From JAGOUY01 sp964562155 (GTDB lineage Bacteria; Patescibacteriota; Patescibacteriia; 2-12-FULL-60-25): a stretch of DNA of 31,891 bases. The stretch's first letter is position 1; every line of letters begins with the position of its first letter. Shown here piece by piece: positions 22,603-31,814 of the stretch. A program made the translations under genes and the position numbers. The notes below the pieces were generated by a model. That model was not told the DNA's origin. It was given only the letters and a program-made list of their open reading frames with translations, and made no database searches. Location: assembly GCA_964562155.1 (NCBI GenBank), contig CAZLRU010000014.1:1-31891 (forward strand), read 5' to 3'.

Positions 22603-25563
22603 TTACAACTTACGAAACTCGCAGATATTCTTAAAATCGCAATATTTGCAGGTAAAAGGCTCCGGAGTAGCTTCGTAACTCGATGACAGAATCTCATCCA
22701 TCCGCTCTTCGAGTTTGTCTAAAAATTTCTGACGCGCCGTCCCTACTAACGGCTCAACCTCACGAAACTCCCAATCCATAACATACACATAAGAAAGCCG
22801 TCCTACCTTCAAACCACGCTCCTCAAGAGCGATCTGATACAGGTATAGCTGCTCCTTATCTTCCGCTTCCAGCGCCTCCTTAGCGGTCCCGGTTTTATAA
22901 TCGAGCACCATCATGGATCCATCCGTCAGTCGATCCACACGATCAATCTTTCCTTTGAGAGAATGCTGACCCAAAATCAACGTAAAATCTTTTTCAATTT
23001 CCACCACCTCCGGCACCACCTCCAGATAAGCTCGGCAAAATCGGCGAACAGCTTGTCGACCCTTTTGGTAATACTCATCATGACGTTCACGCGTCTCATA
23101 CCATTCATCAATCCACGCCTCATCAAGAATCTCTAGCGCTTCCGCCTCACTCACCCGAAGGCCAGCTCCCGTTGTAACAGGCGCTATCGCCGCCCCAAAC
23201 AAGTCGCCCTGCACGGCTCTGGTACGTTCACGATGCAACTCGAGCACGCGTTGGAAGGTTAAATGAACGGATTGCCCAAAACTCTTCTGATAAGCTCCCA
23301 ACACCGGAATACGATAAATATGAGCAAATTTGTACTGCAACGGACATTTGCGAAAGGCGGCAAGCTGCGTAAAACTAAAACGTCGCTTCAACGGATAGAG
23401 GGTTTTTTCCTGATACACGTCCGTCAACACCACCTCCTCGGGAGGTAAAAGAAGCTTAGTGGGATCACGCCCAACAAGTAAAGAATCCGGGACATCCAAT
23501 TTTGCTTCCGCCCAAAACGGAGAGGGTTTCTTGGCACGCGAACCACCATAGTCAGACCCACCAGTAATCGTGAGCGTATCCTTGGCGCGCGTAAGCGCCA
23601 CGTACAGTAACCGTCGTTCCTCTTCCAAATGATGATCCCCCTCTTCCAAGCGCTCATTCACCAACCCATCAGGCAAGGGAATCGCCTCCGGGCGCCCCCG
23701 TGAAGGAAAGCGCTGTTCAACCAATGAGACGATGTACACATGCTTAAACTCCAAGCCTTTGGCCGCGTGCACGGTCAAAATCTTCACCAATTCCGGACCC
23801 GAATCCGGATCGGTATCCAACGCCCCTTCTTCCCCACTTTCAATCTCCAAACGCAACTCTTCTAAGAATTCGCGCAGAGAGGGATCTTGAGAAGCGGCTT
23901 CGTAGCGTTTCACGCGAGAGGCAAAACTATTCAACCATTGAAGCGATTCACGTTTTTCACGCTCCTCCGTGCGAACAAGCATGGCTAAATACCCCGTCTG
24001 ATCCAAAGCAGCTTGCAAAATCTTGAGCGGAGATTCGCGTCGCGCCCTCGTTGCCAACGCTTCAACGGTGGTCGTCAGTTTACGCAGGGTACCTGCCCCT
24101 TCATCGCTCACTTCAACACCCTGACGGTCCCCTCGAGCAACCATCGTAACCGCCTGCCACAACATCACTCCTTTACGATTCGCGAGATGCACAAGCTCCG
24201 CTCGATCGCGCGCAGAGAGGCCATAACAAGGCAAACTTAAAGCTCGCCAGACCGCGGAAGACTCGTGATACCCATCAAGCAAGGAAAGAAGCGCGATAAC
24301 GTCTAAAATCACGGGCTTCCCATATAAGCCCCGCAAAGCCATGAACTGAAACGGAATCCCATGACGCTCAAACGCTCGCACAAACGGCTCCGCTCCATCA
24401 TTAGAACGAACCAAAATCGCAAAATCATTCCAACCCGTCTCAACCGTTTGATGTTTAGCTTTAATATCCTCCGCCACCGCTTCCGCCTCTTCTTCTATAC
24501 TCGGAGCCCAAATCGTTTCAATCTCCCCACCCTGTCCCCGATCAGCCACCAATTTTTTGGATAATCCCACATCCTGAAGCTTCACTTCCAAACGATGCGG
24601 ATCATTTTTACGAATAAAATCATAGGCACAATCCAAAATTTCTCGCTTAGAGCGATAGTTCTGCGTAAGAGCAACGGTCTTAGCCTCGGGAAAATCATCT
24701 CGAAACTGCAAAATATTGGCGAGCGACGCTCCACGAAATTTATAGATCGCCTGATCATCATCCCCCACCACCGTCAAATTGCGCTTTTTCCCGACCAGAA
24801 GTTTCAGAAGCTCATACTGCGCCCAATTCGTATCCTGAAACTCATCCACCATCACATATGTAAACTGGTTACGATACAACTCCAAAATCATGGGTCGCTC
24901 ACGGAATAATCGCAACGTCTCCAAAATCAAATCACCAAAATCCAAACACCCCTCTTCCAACAAAATTCTACGATAGGCAACATACACATCCGCCAGCTCC
25001 TTTAAACGCTTCCGCTCTGCCTGAGCCGCGTCTTCATCAACATCTAAACGCACATCTTGCGCATGCTGAAGATATTGCTCGGGCGTAATCCCTTCATCCT
25101 TGGCACGAGAAATATGCTGCAGCAAGGAACGCAAAAATTTAACCGGATTCCCTAAGGGACGGTAATGATCAAGCGGAAGCTCCGCAAAACGACGTTTAAG
25201 AAGCAACCACGCATCGGTCGTCGATAAGACACGAAATTGATTAGGTAACCCAATCTCTAACGCATGATTCTCTAAGATCCGCTGACAAAACCCATGAAAG
25301 GTCGAGATCCAAAAATCGTAGGTCCCCGTCGATAAGAGACTCAAGATTCGATCTTCCATTTCTCCTGCCGCCTTATCCGTAAAGGTAAGAGCCAAGATAT
25401 TGGCCGTCTTGGTGGACGGCTGCTGCAAAAGATGCGCGTATCGCCTCGTAAGCACCGTCGTTTTCCCTGTACCAGCTCCGGCCACAATCAAAAGCGGACC
25501 GTTCTGGTGGGTAACGGCTTCTCGTTGAGCATCATTCAACCCCTGTAAAAGATCTGTCTGCAT
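22603..25563 (-). CDS. UvrD/PcrA-type helicase fused to a RecB/Cas4-like nuclease with an Fe-S site
   Basis: This is a 986-residue superfamily 1A helicase. Motifs in order: Walker A AGAGTGKTT (about 28-36), VDEFQDTNW, GDDDQAIYKFRGA, LTQNYRSKREIL, TVHAAKGLEFKHVY and LYVALTRAK. The last ~260 residues form a PD-(D/E)XK nuclease: FRKCPLQYKF, GKIDRVD, VLDYKTG and QLYLYQIAL. The terminal CKYCDFKNIC plus the earlier cysteine make four cysteines, as in AddB and Cas4 Fe-S nucleases. It probably unwinds and degrades DNA ends in repair. The ATG at 25561-25563 is used; a GTG two codons upstream is possible. Confidence 0.93.
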   Translation of the reverse strand: MQTDLLQGLNDAQREAVTHQNGPLLIVAGAGTGKTTVLTRRYAHLLQQPSTKTANILALTFTDKAAGEMEDRILSLLSTGTYDFWISTFHGFCQRILENHALEIGLPNQFRVLSTTDAWLLLKRRFAELPLDHYRPLGNPVKFLRSLLQHISRAKDEGITPEQYLQHAQDVRLDVDEDAAQAERKRLKELADVYVAYRRILLEEGCLDFGDLILETLRLFRERPMILELYRNQFTYVMVDEFQDTNWAQYELLKLLVGKKRNLTVVGDDDQAIYKFRGASLANILQFRDDFPEAKTVALTQNYRSKREILDCAYDFIRKNDPHRLEVKLQDVGLSKKLVADRGQGGEIETIWAPSIEEEAEAVAEDIKAKHQTVETGWNDFAILVRSNDGAEPFVRAFERHGIPFQFMALRGLYGKPVILDVIALLSLLDGYHESSAVWRALSLPCYGLSARDRAELVHLANRKGVMLWQAVTMVARGDRQGVEVSDEGAGTLRKLTTTVEALATRARRESPLKILQAALDQTGYLAMLVRTEEREKRESLQWLNSFASRVKRYEAASQDPSLREFLEELRLEIESGEEGALDTDPDSGPELVKILTVHAAKGLEFKHVYIVSLVEQRFPSRGRPEAIPLPDGLVNERLEEGDHHLEEERRLLYVALTRAKDTLTITGGSDYGGSRAKKPSPFWAEAKLDVPDSLLVGRDPTKLLLPPEEVVLTDVYQEKTLYPLKRRFSFTQLAAFRKCPLQYKFAHIYRIPVLGAYQKSFGQSVHLTFQRVLELHRERTRAVQGDLFGAAIAPVTTGAGLRVSEAEALEILDEAWIDEWYETRERHDEYYQKGRQAVRRFCRAYLEVVPEVVEIEKDFTLILGQHSLKGKIDRVDRLTDGSMMVLDYKTGTAKEALEAEDKEQLYLYQIALEERGLKVGRLSYVYVMDWEFREVEPLVGTARQKFLDKLEERMDEILSSSYEATPEPFTCKYCDFKNICEFRKL

Positions 25564-25613
25564 GTCCACCGATCATGCCTGAGGACCCAAGAGATGAAAA
25601 GACCCACGCCATT

Positions 25614-26369
25614 CTAGAAGTAATCTGGTCGAACGTAGCCCGCTCGGTTTTCAGCGGCAACTCGACAGGCCCCCGGCGGATACGACCATCCGGGAATCAT
25701 CGAACCCACATACACAACGCCATCGGTCAAAGGAAAGCGATTAAACACTTGCGCCAAACCCGGATAAAATGCCGAAAGCTCCAGCGTCTTAAAACCAGCC
25801 CGTTCACACATAAACTGAAGGGTCGCTGGAGTAAAGGCATTCACATGATCACCGTACAAATACCCATCAAAATAATTACCAATGACGGGTAATCGCCGCA
25901 AACATCGAAACGGAGAGATTGTTGGAACAAAGACACAGAGAAGCCCGTTGGGACGCAACAAACCGTACAGTTTTCTAAGCACAATGTGGGGAGAATCAAC
26001 ATGCTCAAGCACCGCCGAGCACCAAACAACATCAGCCTTTGGCAAATCCGTCAGATCATCCTGATCAATATTACGTTTTTCTAGATGAAGACCCAGAGAA
26101 GCCGCAAAATCAAGACAATACTGATTCAATTCAATCCCATACGACCCGGGCCCACAGTGCAAAAGATTCATGCCGTACTCACACCCAACGTCAATCACGG
26201 TTTTTTGAGAAATGTGATATTTCTGATCTACCGCCCTAAATACATAGCGCGGAGCATTTTTAAACCATTTTTCATAAATACGAAGATTCTCTTCTGGAGC
26301 ACAACAACCGTGCTGCAAAACATGATCTTTTACATCCTTATATCCAGCTCTCAAGAATCGATTCAACAT
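25614..26369 (-). CDS. Class I SAM-dependent methyltransferase
   Basis: The 251-residue protein has the SAM-binding motif I VIDVGCEYGMNLL, the acidic loop at the end of strand 2 (YGIELNQ), motif post-I with DVVWCSAVLEHVDSP, and the LRPNGLLCVFVPT strand typical of Methyltransf_11/23 enzymes. The N-terminal CCAPEENLRIYEKWF and C-terminal YGDHVNAFTPATLQFM resemble methyltransferases acting on envelope sugars or small molecules, but the acceptor is unknown. The ATG at 26367-26369 is preferred over a longer start with a hydrophobic leader. It lies between the DUF45 peptidase and the helicase-nuclease. Confidence 0.85.
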   Translation of the reverse strand: MLNRFLRAGYKDVKDHVLQHGCCAPEENLRIYEKWFKNAPRYVFRAVDQKYHISQKTVIDVGCEYGMNLLHCGPGSYGIELNQYCLDFAASLGLHLEKRNIDQDDLTDLPKADVVWCSAVLEHVDSPHIVLRKLYGLLRPNGLLCVFVPTISPFRCLRRLPVIGNYFDGYLYGDHVNAFTPATLQFMCERAGFKTLELSAFYPGLAQVFNRFPLTDGVVYVGSMIPGWSYPPGACRVAAENRAGYVRPDYF

Positions 26370-26429
26370 ACAGGAAAAGGTAATACAAAAGCGAAAAAAA
26401 TACCAATCCAAATAGCACGTCAATACAAC

Positions 26430-26948
26430 CTATCCAAGCCGAAGACTGCGTCTAAGACGTTGCCAATCCGGCACGCACAGGCTCACAAGCTCCCAAAAAT
26501 GCTTAAAGTGATTAAATTCTTTCAGATGGCACAGCTCATGAACCACCAAGTAATCCCTTAATTCAGGCGATAAAAAAATAATGCGGTAACTAAACGTCAG
26601 CGCACCCTGCTTGGTACAACTCCCCCAACGCGTCTTCGTATTGCGAATCGAAAGACGTTTTGGCTGAACATGATAGAGCGGAGCAAAATGAGCCACGCGT
26701 TCATTCACGAGCTCCAAAGCGGATTGTTTATACATCCGATAATGCTCTGCAGAGGGGCGCGGCGCAACAAAAATCCTCGAACGCATGCGTGCTTGATGCC
26801 GCTCAATCCACTCCTTCTTTTCTTCAATCAACCGCTCAATCATCGCTACCGGGACACTCATCCCCGCAGACACCACAAGCGAACCATCCGCATGAACAGC
26901 CAAACGGATCGAACGCATACGCGCACGTCGTCGTAAGCTATAGGTCAC
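26430..26948 (-). CDS. YgjP-like zinc metallopeptidase, DUF45
   Basis: The 172-residue protein has the HELCHLKEFNHFKHFWELV block (about 136-154), in which HELCH is the HExxH zinc site and the later His is the third ligand. RNTKTRWGSCTKQG is the conserved substrate-side segment of the DUF45/YgjP family. Activity and substrate of the family are not well known. The start is GTG at 26946-26948, overlapping the tgt stop by 4 nt (GTGA); an in-frame ATG lies ten codons later. Confidence 0.88.
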   Translation of the reverse strand: MTYSLRRRARMRSIRLAVHADGSLVVSAGMSVPVAMIERLIEEKKEWIERHQARMRSRIFVAPRPSAEHYRMYKQSALELVNERVAHFAPLYHVQPKRLSIRNTKTRWGSCTKQGALTFSYRIIFLSPELRDYLVVHELCHLKEFNHFKHFWELVSLCVPDWQRLRRSLRLG

Positions 26949-28078
26949 AACGTCCCCTGTTCTATAGCCTGACGAATCCTCTGCATAAGCTCCAAATAAA
27001 AACGCACGTTGATCATGGTAGCCAACCGCAACCCCAACATTTCATCCACGCTAAAAAGATGACGAACATATCCCATCGTGTACCGTCCAAGCTCCTGATC
27101 CGCTTGAGTCGCGTACGCAACAGACGCCTGATTAATGATCGGCTCAAGACTCCCCTTCCATTTCTCATTCGTCACATGAATCATCTCGTAAAAATCGGGA
27201 CGCGTGAGATCATCATGAACAAAGCGGTAGATCGTTCCATGACGAGCGTTCCGCGTAGGCAAAACACAGTCCAACATATCAATCCCCCGTTGCACATAGC
27301 CGACAATCTCGTGCGGCTGAGCTCCTCCCATAAAATAGCGAGGCTTATCCGCCGGCAACTCCTCCCGTAAAGCATCCAAGACCGTGCAAGCTTCTGCAAA
27401 CGGCTCACCGACCGATAATCCACCCACCGCATATCCATCAAACCCAATCGCTCGCAACTCCTGAGCACTTCTACGACGAAGATCGACTTCTGTCCCTCCC
27501 TGAATAATTCCAAATAAAAGTGCCCCCGGGTTAATGGATTCAGCTCGCGTGGCTTCGAAAACGGTTTTTGAGCGCTTCGCCCACACACTCGTTAGCTCCA
27601 AGGCACGTTCCAAACTTGGACGCGTAGACGGCAGCTCCGTACACACATCCAACACCATACAAATATCACTCCCAATCGTCCGCTGAATCTCCATACATAG
27701 CTCAGGGGTCAATTTCATCTTCGCCCCATCGATATGCGATTGAAACATCACCCCTTCATCCGTAAGCTTACGTAATCCAGACAAGCTAAACACTTGAAAT
27801 CCGCCCGAATCGGTCAACAAAGCTCCATTCCAGTCCATCATCTTGTGCAACCCACCCAAGCTTTTCAGAACCTCCAATCCGGGCCGTAACCACAAATGAT
27901 AGGTATTAGACAGTAAAATTGGCGAACCCAACCGCTCAATATCAAAGGAAGAAAGCGTTTTTACGGCCCCTTTGGTCGCAATCGGCATAAAAAAGGGGGT
28001 CTGAAGAGCTCCATGGGGAGTAAGCAGTGTCCCACGCCGGGCTTGTGACTGCGTCGAAGAAGAGGTCAGCGTAAACAT
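26945..28078 (-). CDS. tgt: tRNA-guanine transglycosylase family protein lacking the zinc site
   Basis: Tgt exchanges guanine 34 of GUN-anticodon tRNAs for preQ1. The 377-residue product keeps the TIM-barrel landmarks: general base D90 in LLTDSGGFQV, D144 in MVLDVC, GIIQGG, GGLSVGE, and nucleophile D270 in DMLDCVLPTRNARHG. The C-terminal zinc subdomain is altered. Where the family has CxCxxC before the (R)AYLRHL helix, this protein has Q325, D327 and L330 before GYVRHL, and the distal His of TIHN is I356 in TMIN. So all four zinc ligands appear lost while catalytic residues remain. A roughly 30-residue divergent segment (285-320) precedes the site. No other queuosine genes are visible. Confidence 0.9.
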   Translation of the reverse strand: MFTLTSSSTQSQARRGTLLTPHGALQTPFFMPIATKGAVKTLSSFDIERLGSPILLSNTYHLWLRPGLEVLKSLGGLHKMMDWNGALLTDSGGFQVFSLSGLRKLTDEGVMFQSHIDGAKMKLTPELCMEIQRTIGSDICMVLDVCTELPSTRPSLERALELTSVWAKRSKTVFEATRAESINPGALLFGIIQGGTEVDLRRRSAQELRAIGFDGYAVGGLSVGEPFAEACTVLDALREELPADKPRYFMGGAQPHEIVGYVQRGIDMLDCVLPTRNARHGTIYRFVHDDLTRPDFYEMIHVTNEKWKGSLEPIINQASVAYATQADQELGRYTMGYVRHLFSVDEMLGLRLATMINVRFYLELMQRIRQAIEQGTL

Positions 28079-28082
28079 AGGA

Positions 28083-28733
28083 TCACATACTAACCCAACG
28101 AAGTTTTTTCACCAAAAAGGCCAGTCCAATCGAGCCAAGAAACAAGCTTACAAATAACAAAGAAGCGCGGGGGCTCACCGATGAACGACCCAGCACCGTA
28201 AAGGTGATCGCCACCGGCAACATGCCAAAAAACGTCGAAATAAGATAGGTACGAAGGGGTAAACGCGTAATCCCACACAGAACTCCCACAATATCTGAAG
28301 GAAACTGCAAAAGCCGCATACATAACACCATGGAAAATCCCTGCTGCTCTAATAAGTCACGATAACGCCTCGCCCACACCGGAGCATGCTCCTCTACCCA
28401 TGTCTGGCCCACATACCGCCCCGCATAAAAACTCACCATCGCCGATGTAAGTAAGCCAATCATCACGACCAAAGACCCAAGGAACGGGCCGTACAATGAC
28501 CCCGTCATAATCGCCAAGACAATATTTGGCACAGGCACCAGCGTCTGCAAAGCAAATAGAAGGACAATCAAAAAAGGTCCCCACACACCCGCGTGAATAA
28601 TCAAATGACGCAAGCTCGCAACCGTATGGCGACCACCCAATCCCAACATGTGTAAGTACACATACCCACCCCCCAACAAACACAAAACCGCGAACAAAAG
28701 GAACGCCCGCCATCGATGAAGCCGATCTCGCAT
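28083..28733 (-). CDS. TVP38/TMEM64 (DedA-related, SNARE-associated) membrane protein
   Basis: The 216-residue protein has six or so hydrophobic segments. The re-entrant loop motif appears as NIVLAIMTGSLYGPFLGSLV (about 69-88), with the typical F/YGxxxG spacing, and the second half has RLLQFPSDIVGVLCGITRLP. DedA/TVP38 proteins act in lipid scrambling or carrier-lipid transport and in membrane homeostasis. It is 4 nt upstream of tgt and 5 nt downstream of the large membrane protein gene. Confidence 0.85.
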   Translation of the reverse strand: MRDRLHRWRAFLLFAVLCLLGGGYVYLHMLGLGGRHTVASLRHLIIHAGVWGPFLIVLLFALQTLVPVPNIVLAIMTGSLYGPFLGSLVVMIGLLTSAMVSFYAGRYVGQTWVEEHAPVWARRYRDLLEQQGFSMVLCMRLLQFPSDIVGVLCGITRLPLRTYLISTFFGMLPVAITFTVLGRSSVSPRASLLFVSLFLGSIGLAFLVKKLRWVSM

Positions 28734-28738
28734 ACCCC

Positions 28739-30313
28739 CTACTGTAACTCTTCCTTCTTTTCTTTCAAATACGCAAACAACTCTTCCAAAAGATTTAAGG
28801 TCGTTTTAAACGGAGTCTCAATAATAAAGTCAAAAAACAAGACCAGAATATTGATACGGGAAACTTGCACAGAAAGATACTGACCTGCCCGCAGAATCGG
28901 CAGCATGAACAGATCGATAATTACGGCCTTGAGCGAATCTTTCTCGCGCAACACGACATATTCGCGGGCCGATAAACGCAATCGATACGCAAAGAAGCTC
29001 ACGACAGACAAGAAGAAGATAAAAATCGTGATGCTCACGGGAGTGAAGGAGAGCAAGCGTAAGAAATAGATGACCAAACCAAACGTGAGACAGAAGGTAA
29101 GTAGGTAAACCAGGGCAAATCCCACTCGACCAAACCCTTCGCGTTGTTTAGGAAGCTTGATTTCTCGTCCTTGAGGCCCCTCTTCAGACAAAAGCTCTTC
29201 AACCCCTCGAATAACACGGTCGGTATTCTCTTTGCCGGGGACCTTAATAAACAACCCGACAACCCACATGAGAACAGGAGGAAAAAAGACATTCATGGCC
29301 AACGCCATCGTGTGAATTTGTTGATAAAAATAGCGCTCAAACGGCAATTCAATGGCAAGCGCGAGCAACATTTTTGTGACAAACAAATACACGATGGAAC
29401 GCCATGTCCCTCGCTTCAAGCGCGTGTGAGAATATTGATAGCGACGATCAGCAATCTTGGTGATTTCTTGTTTTAGTACAGGGGTTAACTCACTCATCCC
29501 CTCTATCAAGGCAGGCTTTTCTTCCAAGGCTTCACGCAAAAATAGTAAAGCAACTCCCCAAGGCTTCACCGCTGCCAAAAACTTTTGACCCAACGGGTGC
29601 ACCACCTGACGCTCAACATCCGCTTGAATCGCCAACATCCGTGCCGCCACCTCTTTTGGATCATTCAACCATTCGTTTGGTCGCATCCAGGCAGAAAAAT
29701 AAAAACGCATCAAGCGATACGCAATCATTTCATTATCAGCCCTAAACAAGACGCGATGGCATGCAATATACACCTGTAACCGACGCACCGTTTCATCGAG
29801 CGCGCCATCTTTCATGCGAATCTTATCGTCAATCTGCTGAAACAAAAACTCGGCCATGGCTCTGGCCTGACCGCGATCCCCCAATAACTCTTCCAACTCC
29901 GCCGCTACCAAGGACAAGACCCAATCCTCATGACGAACACCACCCAGTTTTTGATCATGAAGAACAAACAGTTTAGCCACCACCGGCGCCACTTCCTCAA
30001 CCAATGACTCAGGCAAAGTCTGATTAGGAAGATATTTAGCCGCGATCAGCTCACGAACCAGGTGCAACGCCACCGAACGCGGATCACGATCAAACAAGGC
30101 GCGACGCTTCACAATGCGCTCAATCGCCGCTTTCCGAACCAGATGCTCATCTTTATAATCAATGGCATTGCGGAGTTTTTCGTACAGCGAAGACACGCGG
30201 CTCACCGCCGCATGCACGGTCACCCGAGCATCTTCAGACGCGGCAACCGGCATCGGTCGCGGAGCAATCGCCTCCAGCAGGCGGGACACAATCTCACGAG
30301 AAAAGGCGGTCAT
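28739..30313 (-). CDS. Large conserved-looking membrane protein, unknown
   Basis: The 524-residue protein has a long soluble, helical N-terminal half (about 1-300) rich in charged residues, followed by four to six membrane helices: SIVYLFVTKMLLALAIELP, ALAMNVFFPPVLMWVVGLFI, VGFALVYLLTFCLTFGLVIYF and SITIFIFFLSVVSFFAY. The C-terminal part has VSRINILVLFFDFIIETPFK and a Lys/Glu-rich tail. I recognise no enzyme motif. It is the first gene of the cluster reaching to copy B and has a likely leaderless promoter. Confidence 0.75.
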   Translation of the reverse strand: MTAFSREIVSRLLEAIAPRPMPVAASEDARVTVHAAVSRVSSLYEKLRNAIDYKDEHLVRKAAIERIVKRRALFDRDPRSVALHLVRELIAAKYLPNQTLPESLVEEVAPVVAKLFVLHDQKLGGVRHEDWVLSLVAAELEELLGDRGQARAMAEFLFQQIDDKIRMKDGALDETVRRLQVYIACHRVLFRADNEMIAYRLMRFYFSAWMRPNEWLNDPKEVAARMLAIQADVERQVVHPLGQKFLAAVKPWGVALLFLREALEEKPALIEGMSELTPVLKQEITKIADRRYQYSHTRLKRGTWRSIVYLFVTKMLLALAIELPFERYFYQQIHTMALAMNVFFPPVLMWVVGLFIKVPGKENTDRVIRGVEELLSEEGPQGREIKLPKQREGFGRVGFALVYLLTFCLTFGLVIYFLRLLSFTPVSITIFIFFLSVVSFFAYRLRLSAREYVVLREKDSLKAVIIDLFMLPILRAGQYLSVQVSRINILVLFFDFIIETPFKTTLNLLEELFAYLKEKKEELQ

Positions 30314-30321
30314 TTGCCGAA

Positions 30322-30350
30322 AGGATAGCCTAATTGTGGGAATTTGTCAC
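30322..30350 (-). promoter_or_regulatory. Putative leaderless promoter of the membrane protein-tgt-uvrD cluster
   Basis: GTGACA (30345-30350) and TATCCT (30322-30327) are 17 nt apart on the minus strand, and the ATG at 30311-30313 is 8 nt after the -10. Confidence 0.45.
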
Positions 30351-30382
30351 GAGGAAAGACAAAAAACCTAGATATGAAAAGA

Positions 30383-30398
30383 CCTCCGACAAGAGAGG
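30383..30398 (-). terminator. Weak terminator after the NtrC-like gene
   Basis: A CCTC/GAGG stem is followed on the minus strand by TCTTTTC. It is the only hairpin in the 107 nt between this gene and the next, and it is weak. Confidence 0.3.
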
Positions 30399-30420
30399 CA
30401 TCAAGAGGAAAGATCAAGGA

Positions 30421-31668
30421 CTATTTCTTCTTATTCCGCTTACCAGAAGCTCGAAACCGTTCTTTGGGAACATTCAGTTCCGTCGTGTGTCGACGAAACG
30501 TGCGCTCAGGGATCCCCAGACGATTGGCAGCCTCTCCCACCCTGCCCCCAGTACTCTCCAATGCAGCGACATAAATAGAGCAACGGTACGCATTAGTCAT
30601 CGCATCGAACAGGCTTCCAGGAACGCTGCTTTCAACGCGTTGTTCATGCGACAAGACGGGCATCGCACCGGTCGCGAGAAATTCTGCGAGCGCGCTCTTG
30701 AGTTCAGCCAAACTCCCCCATCGATAATTCAGGAAAGCAGCCATCACCTCAGAAGAGAGCTTGGAAGGATCCTGCGTCATGAACTCGACATGCCACCAAA
30801 TCTCCTCGGGACGATTGCGAAAAGGCGGAATCTGAACCACGGAAGCCGGATTGCTCACCGCGAACCTTCTACGCCCCACCTTGCCACGGAGTACACGCAG
30901 TTCATCACTCGTGACAAGAAAGAGCACGGGAAACGAATACCCCGCATCGAGACGATCAAAGAGCTGTTGGATCAGATCCTTCGCGAGGGAAGACGGATGT
31001 TCGATGATGAGCGGCCTGTGCCGCACAAGAACACCGGTCACGGTCGTAGAATCACCCCGCAACAGAACCGACGCATCTGCAGCAGAGCCATCGATAAAGC
31101 ACGGCTCCCCATCAGCTCCGGGCATGAAAGCCTGAACACCACTCGCCAAAGCCCTTGCCTCCTGATCCACGTATTCGCACATGACGTACATGAGACCAGT
31201 GCACCGAGCCAAGCTCACAGCCTCGCGTCGAAAACGAAGCATCGCCTGAGAGTAGGAGGTCTGAAGAAGAAACGCTTCTCGAATATCGCTCACCCGATGC
31301 AGAATGTTCAGACGGTGTTCAAAGAGGAGATGCTGTGCGATCAGCCTCCAATACTCACCTGAAGCCGTCCTGGGCACGAATTGCCAGATCTCTCCTGCAG
31401 GCAACGTACGAAACTCCTGAGAAACAAACGGCGAATCATGAGCGATAACACGAAGAGCCGGCAAGTTCAGAACATTGAGCACCGCAGCAATCCTGTGATA
31501 CTCGCAAAGAGAATGTGCGACGATCACGACGCAATCCCACGTACCATAAGGAACGCGCTCTTTGGATACGTCCACTACACGGAAATAGTGGGTCGAATCA
31601 ACCGGCTGGAAGGCGCAACCCCACACCAACACGAGAAAAAAAACGCGCTGCTTGTTTTCCGTCACCAT
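30421..31668 (-). CDS. Degenerate NtrC-like regulator with intact Fis-type HTH
   Basis: The 415-residue protein follows the layout of NtrC-type sigma-54 activators. Residues 1-120 look receiver-like but have no recognisable phosphoacceptor. A central AAA+-like region runs from LLQTSYSQAM (about 134) through VTGV (210-213, where GAFTGA is expected), LIIEHP (220-225, in place of the LDE Walker B), PPFRNRPEEI (281-290, matching PPLReRpeDI) and YRWGSLAEL (315-323, matching YxWPGNvREL). Where GESGTGKE is expected it reads CEYVDQE (164-170), so Walker A is absent. The C-terminal HTH (365-393, YVAALESTGGRVGEAANRLG...) is well kept. It starts at the ATG at 31666-31668 behind AGGAGG. Confidence 0.75.
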   Translation of the reverse strand: MVTENKQRVFFLVLVWGCAFQPVDSTHYFRVVDVSKERVPYGTWDCVVIVAHSLCEYHRIAAVLNVLNLPALRVIAHDSPFVSQEFRTLPAGEIWQFVPRTASGEYWRLIAQHLLFEHRLNILHRVSDIREAFLLQTSYSQAMLRFRREAVSLARCTGLMYVMCEYVDQEARALASGVQAFMPGADGEPCFIDGSAADASVLLRGDSTTVTGVLVRHRPLIIEHPSSLAKDLIQQLFDRLDAGYSFPVLFLVTSDELRVLRGKVGRRRFAVSNPASVVQIPPFRNRPEEIWWHVEFMTQDPSKLSSEVMAAFLNYRWGSLAELKSALAEFLATGAMPVLSHEQRVESSVPGSLFDAMTNAYRCSIYVAALESTGGRVGEAANRLGIPERTFRRHTTELNVPKERFRASGKRNKKK

Positions 31669-31697
31669 GACTCCTCCTGTTGCCAAAGGCAGCGTAT

Positions 31698-31726
31698 TTA
31701 ATAAGGTATTTTAGGCAAAAAGTCAA
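31698..31726 (-). promoter_or_regulatory. Putative promoter of the NtrC-like gene
   Basis: TTGACT (31721-31726) and TATTAA (31698-31703) are 17 nt apart on the minus strand. The leader of about 25 nt carries AGGAGG close to the ATG. Confidence 0.5.
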
Positions 31727-31742
31727 TGGTTCCACCCAGCAC

Positions 31743-31771
31743 TTGCCCTTTACCCATATTTTCTATACAAT
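31743..31771 (+). promoter_or_regulatory. Putative promoter of tRNA-Lys
   Basis: TTGCCC (31743-31748) and TACAAT (31766-31771) are 17 nt apart. A CTTTGGG-tt-CCCAAAG inverted repeat (31779-31794) and a T run follow in the leader before the tRNA. Confidence 0.5.
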
Positions 31772-31814
31772 CAGCCTACTTTGGGTTCCCAAAGCAAGTT
31801 TTTCCTCATTACAC

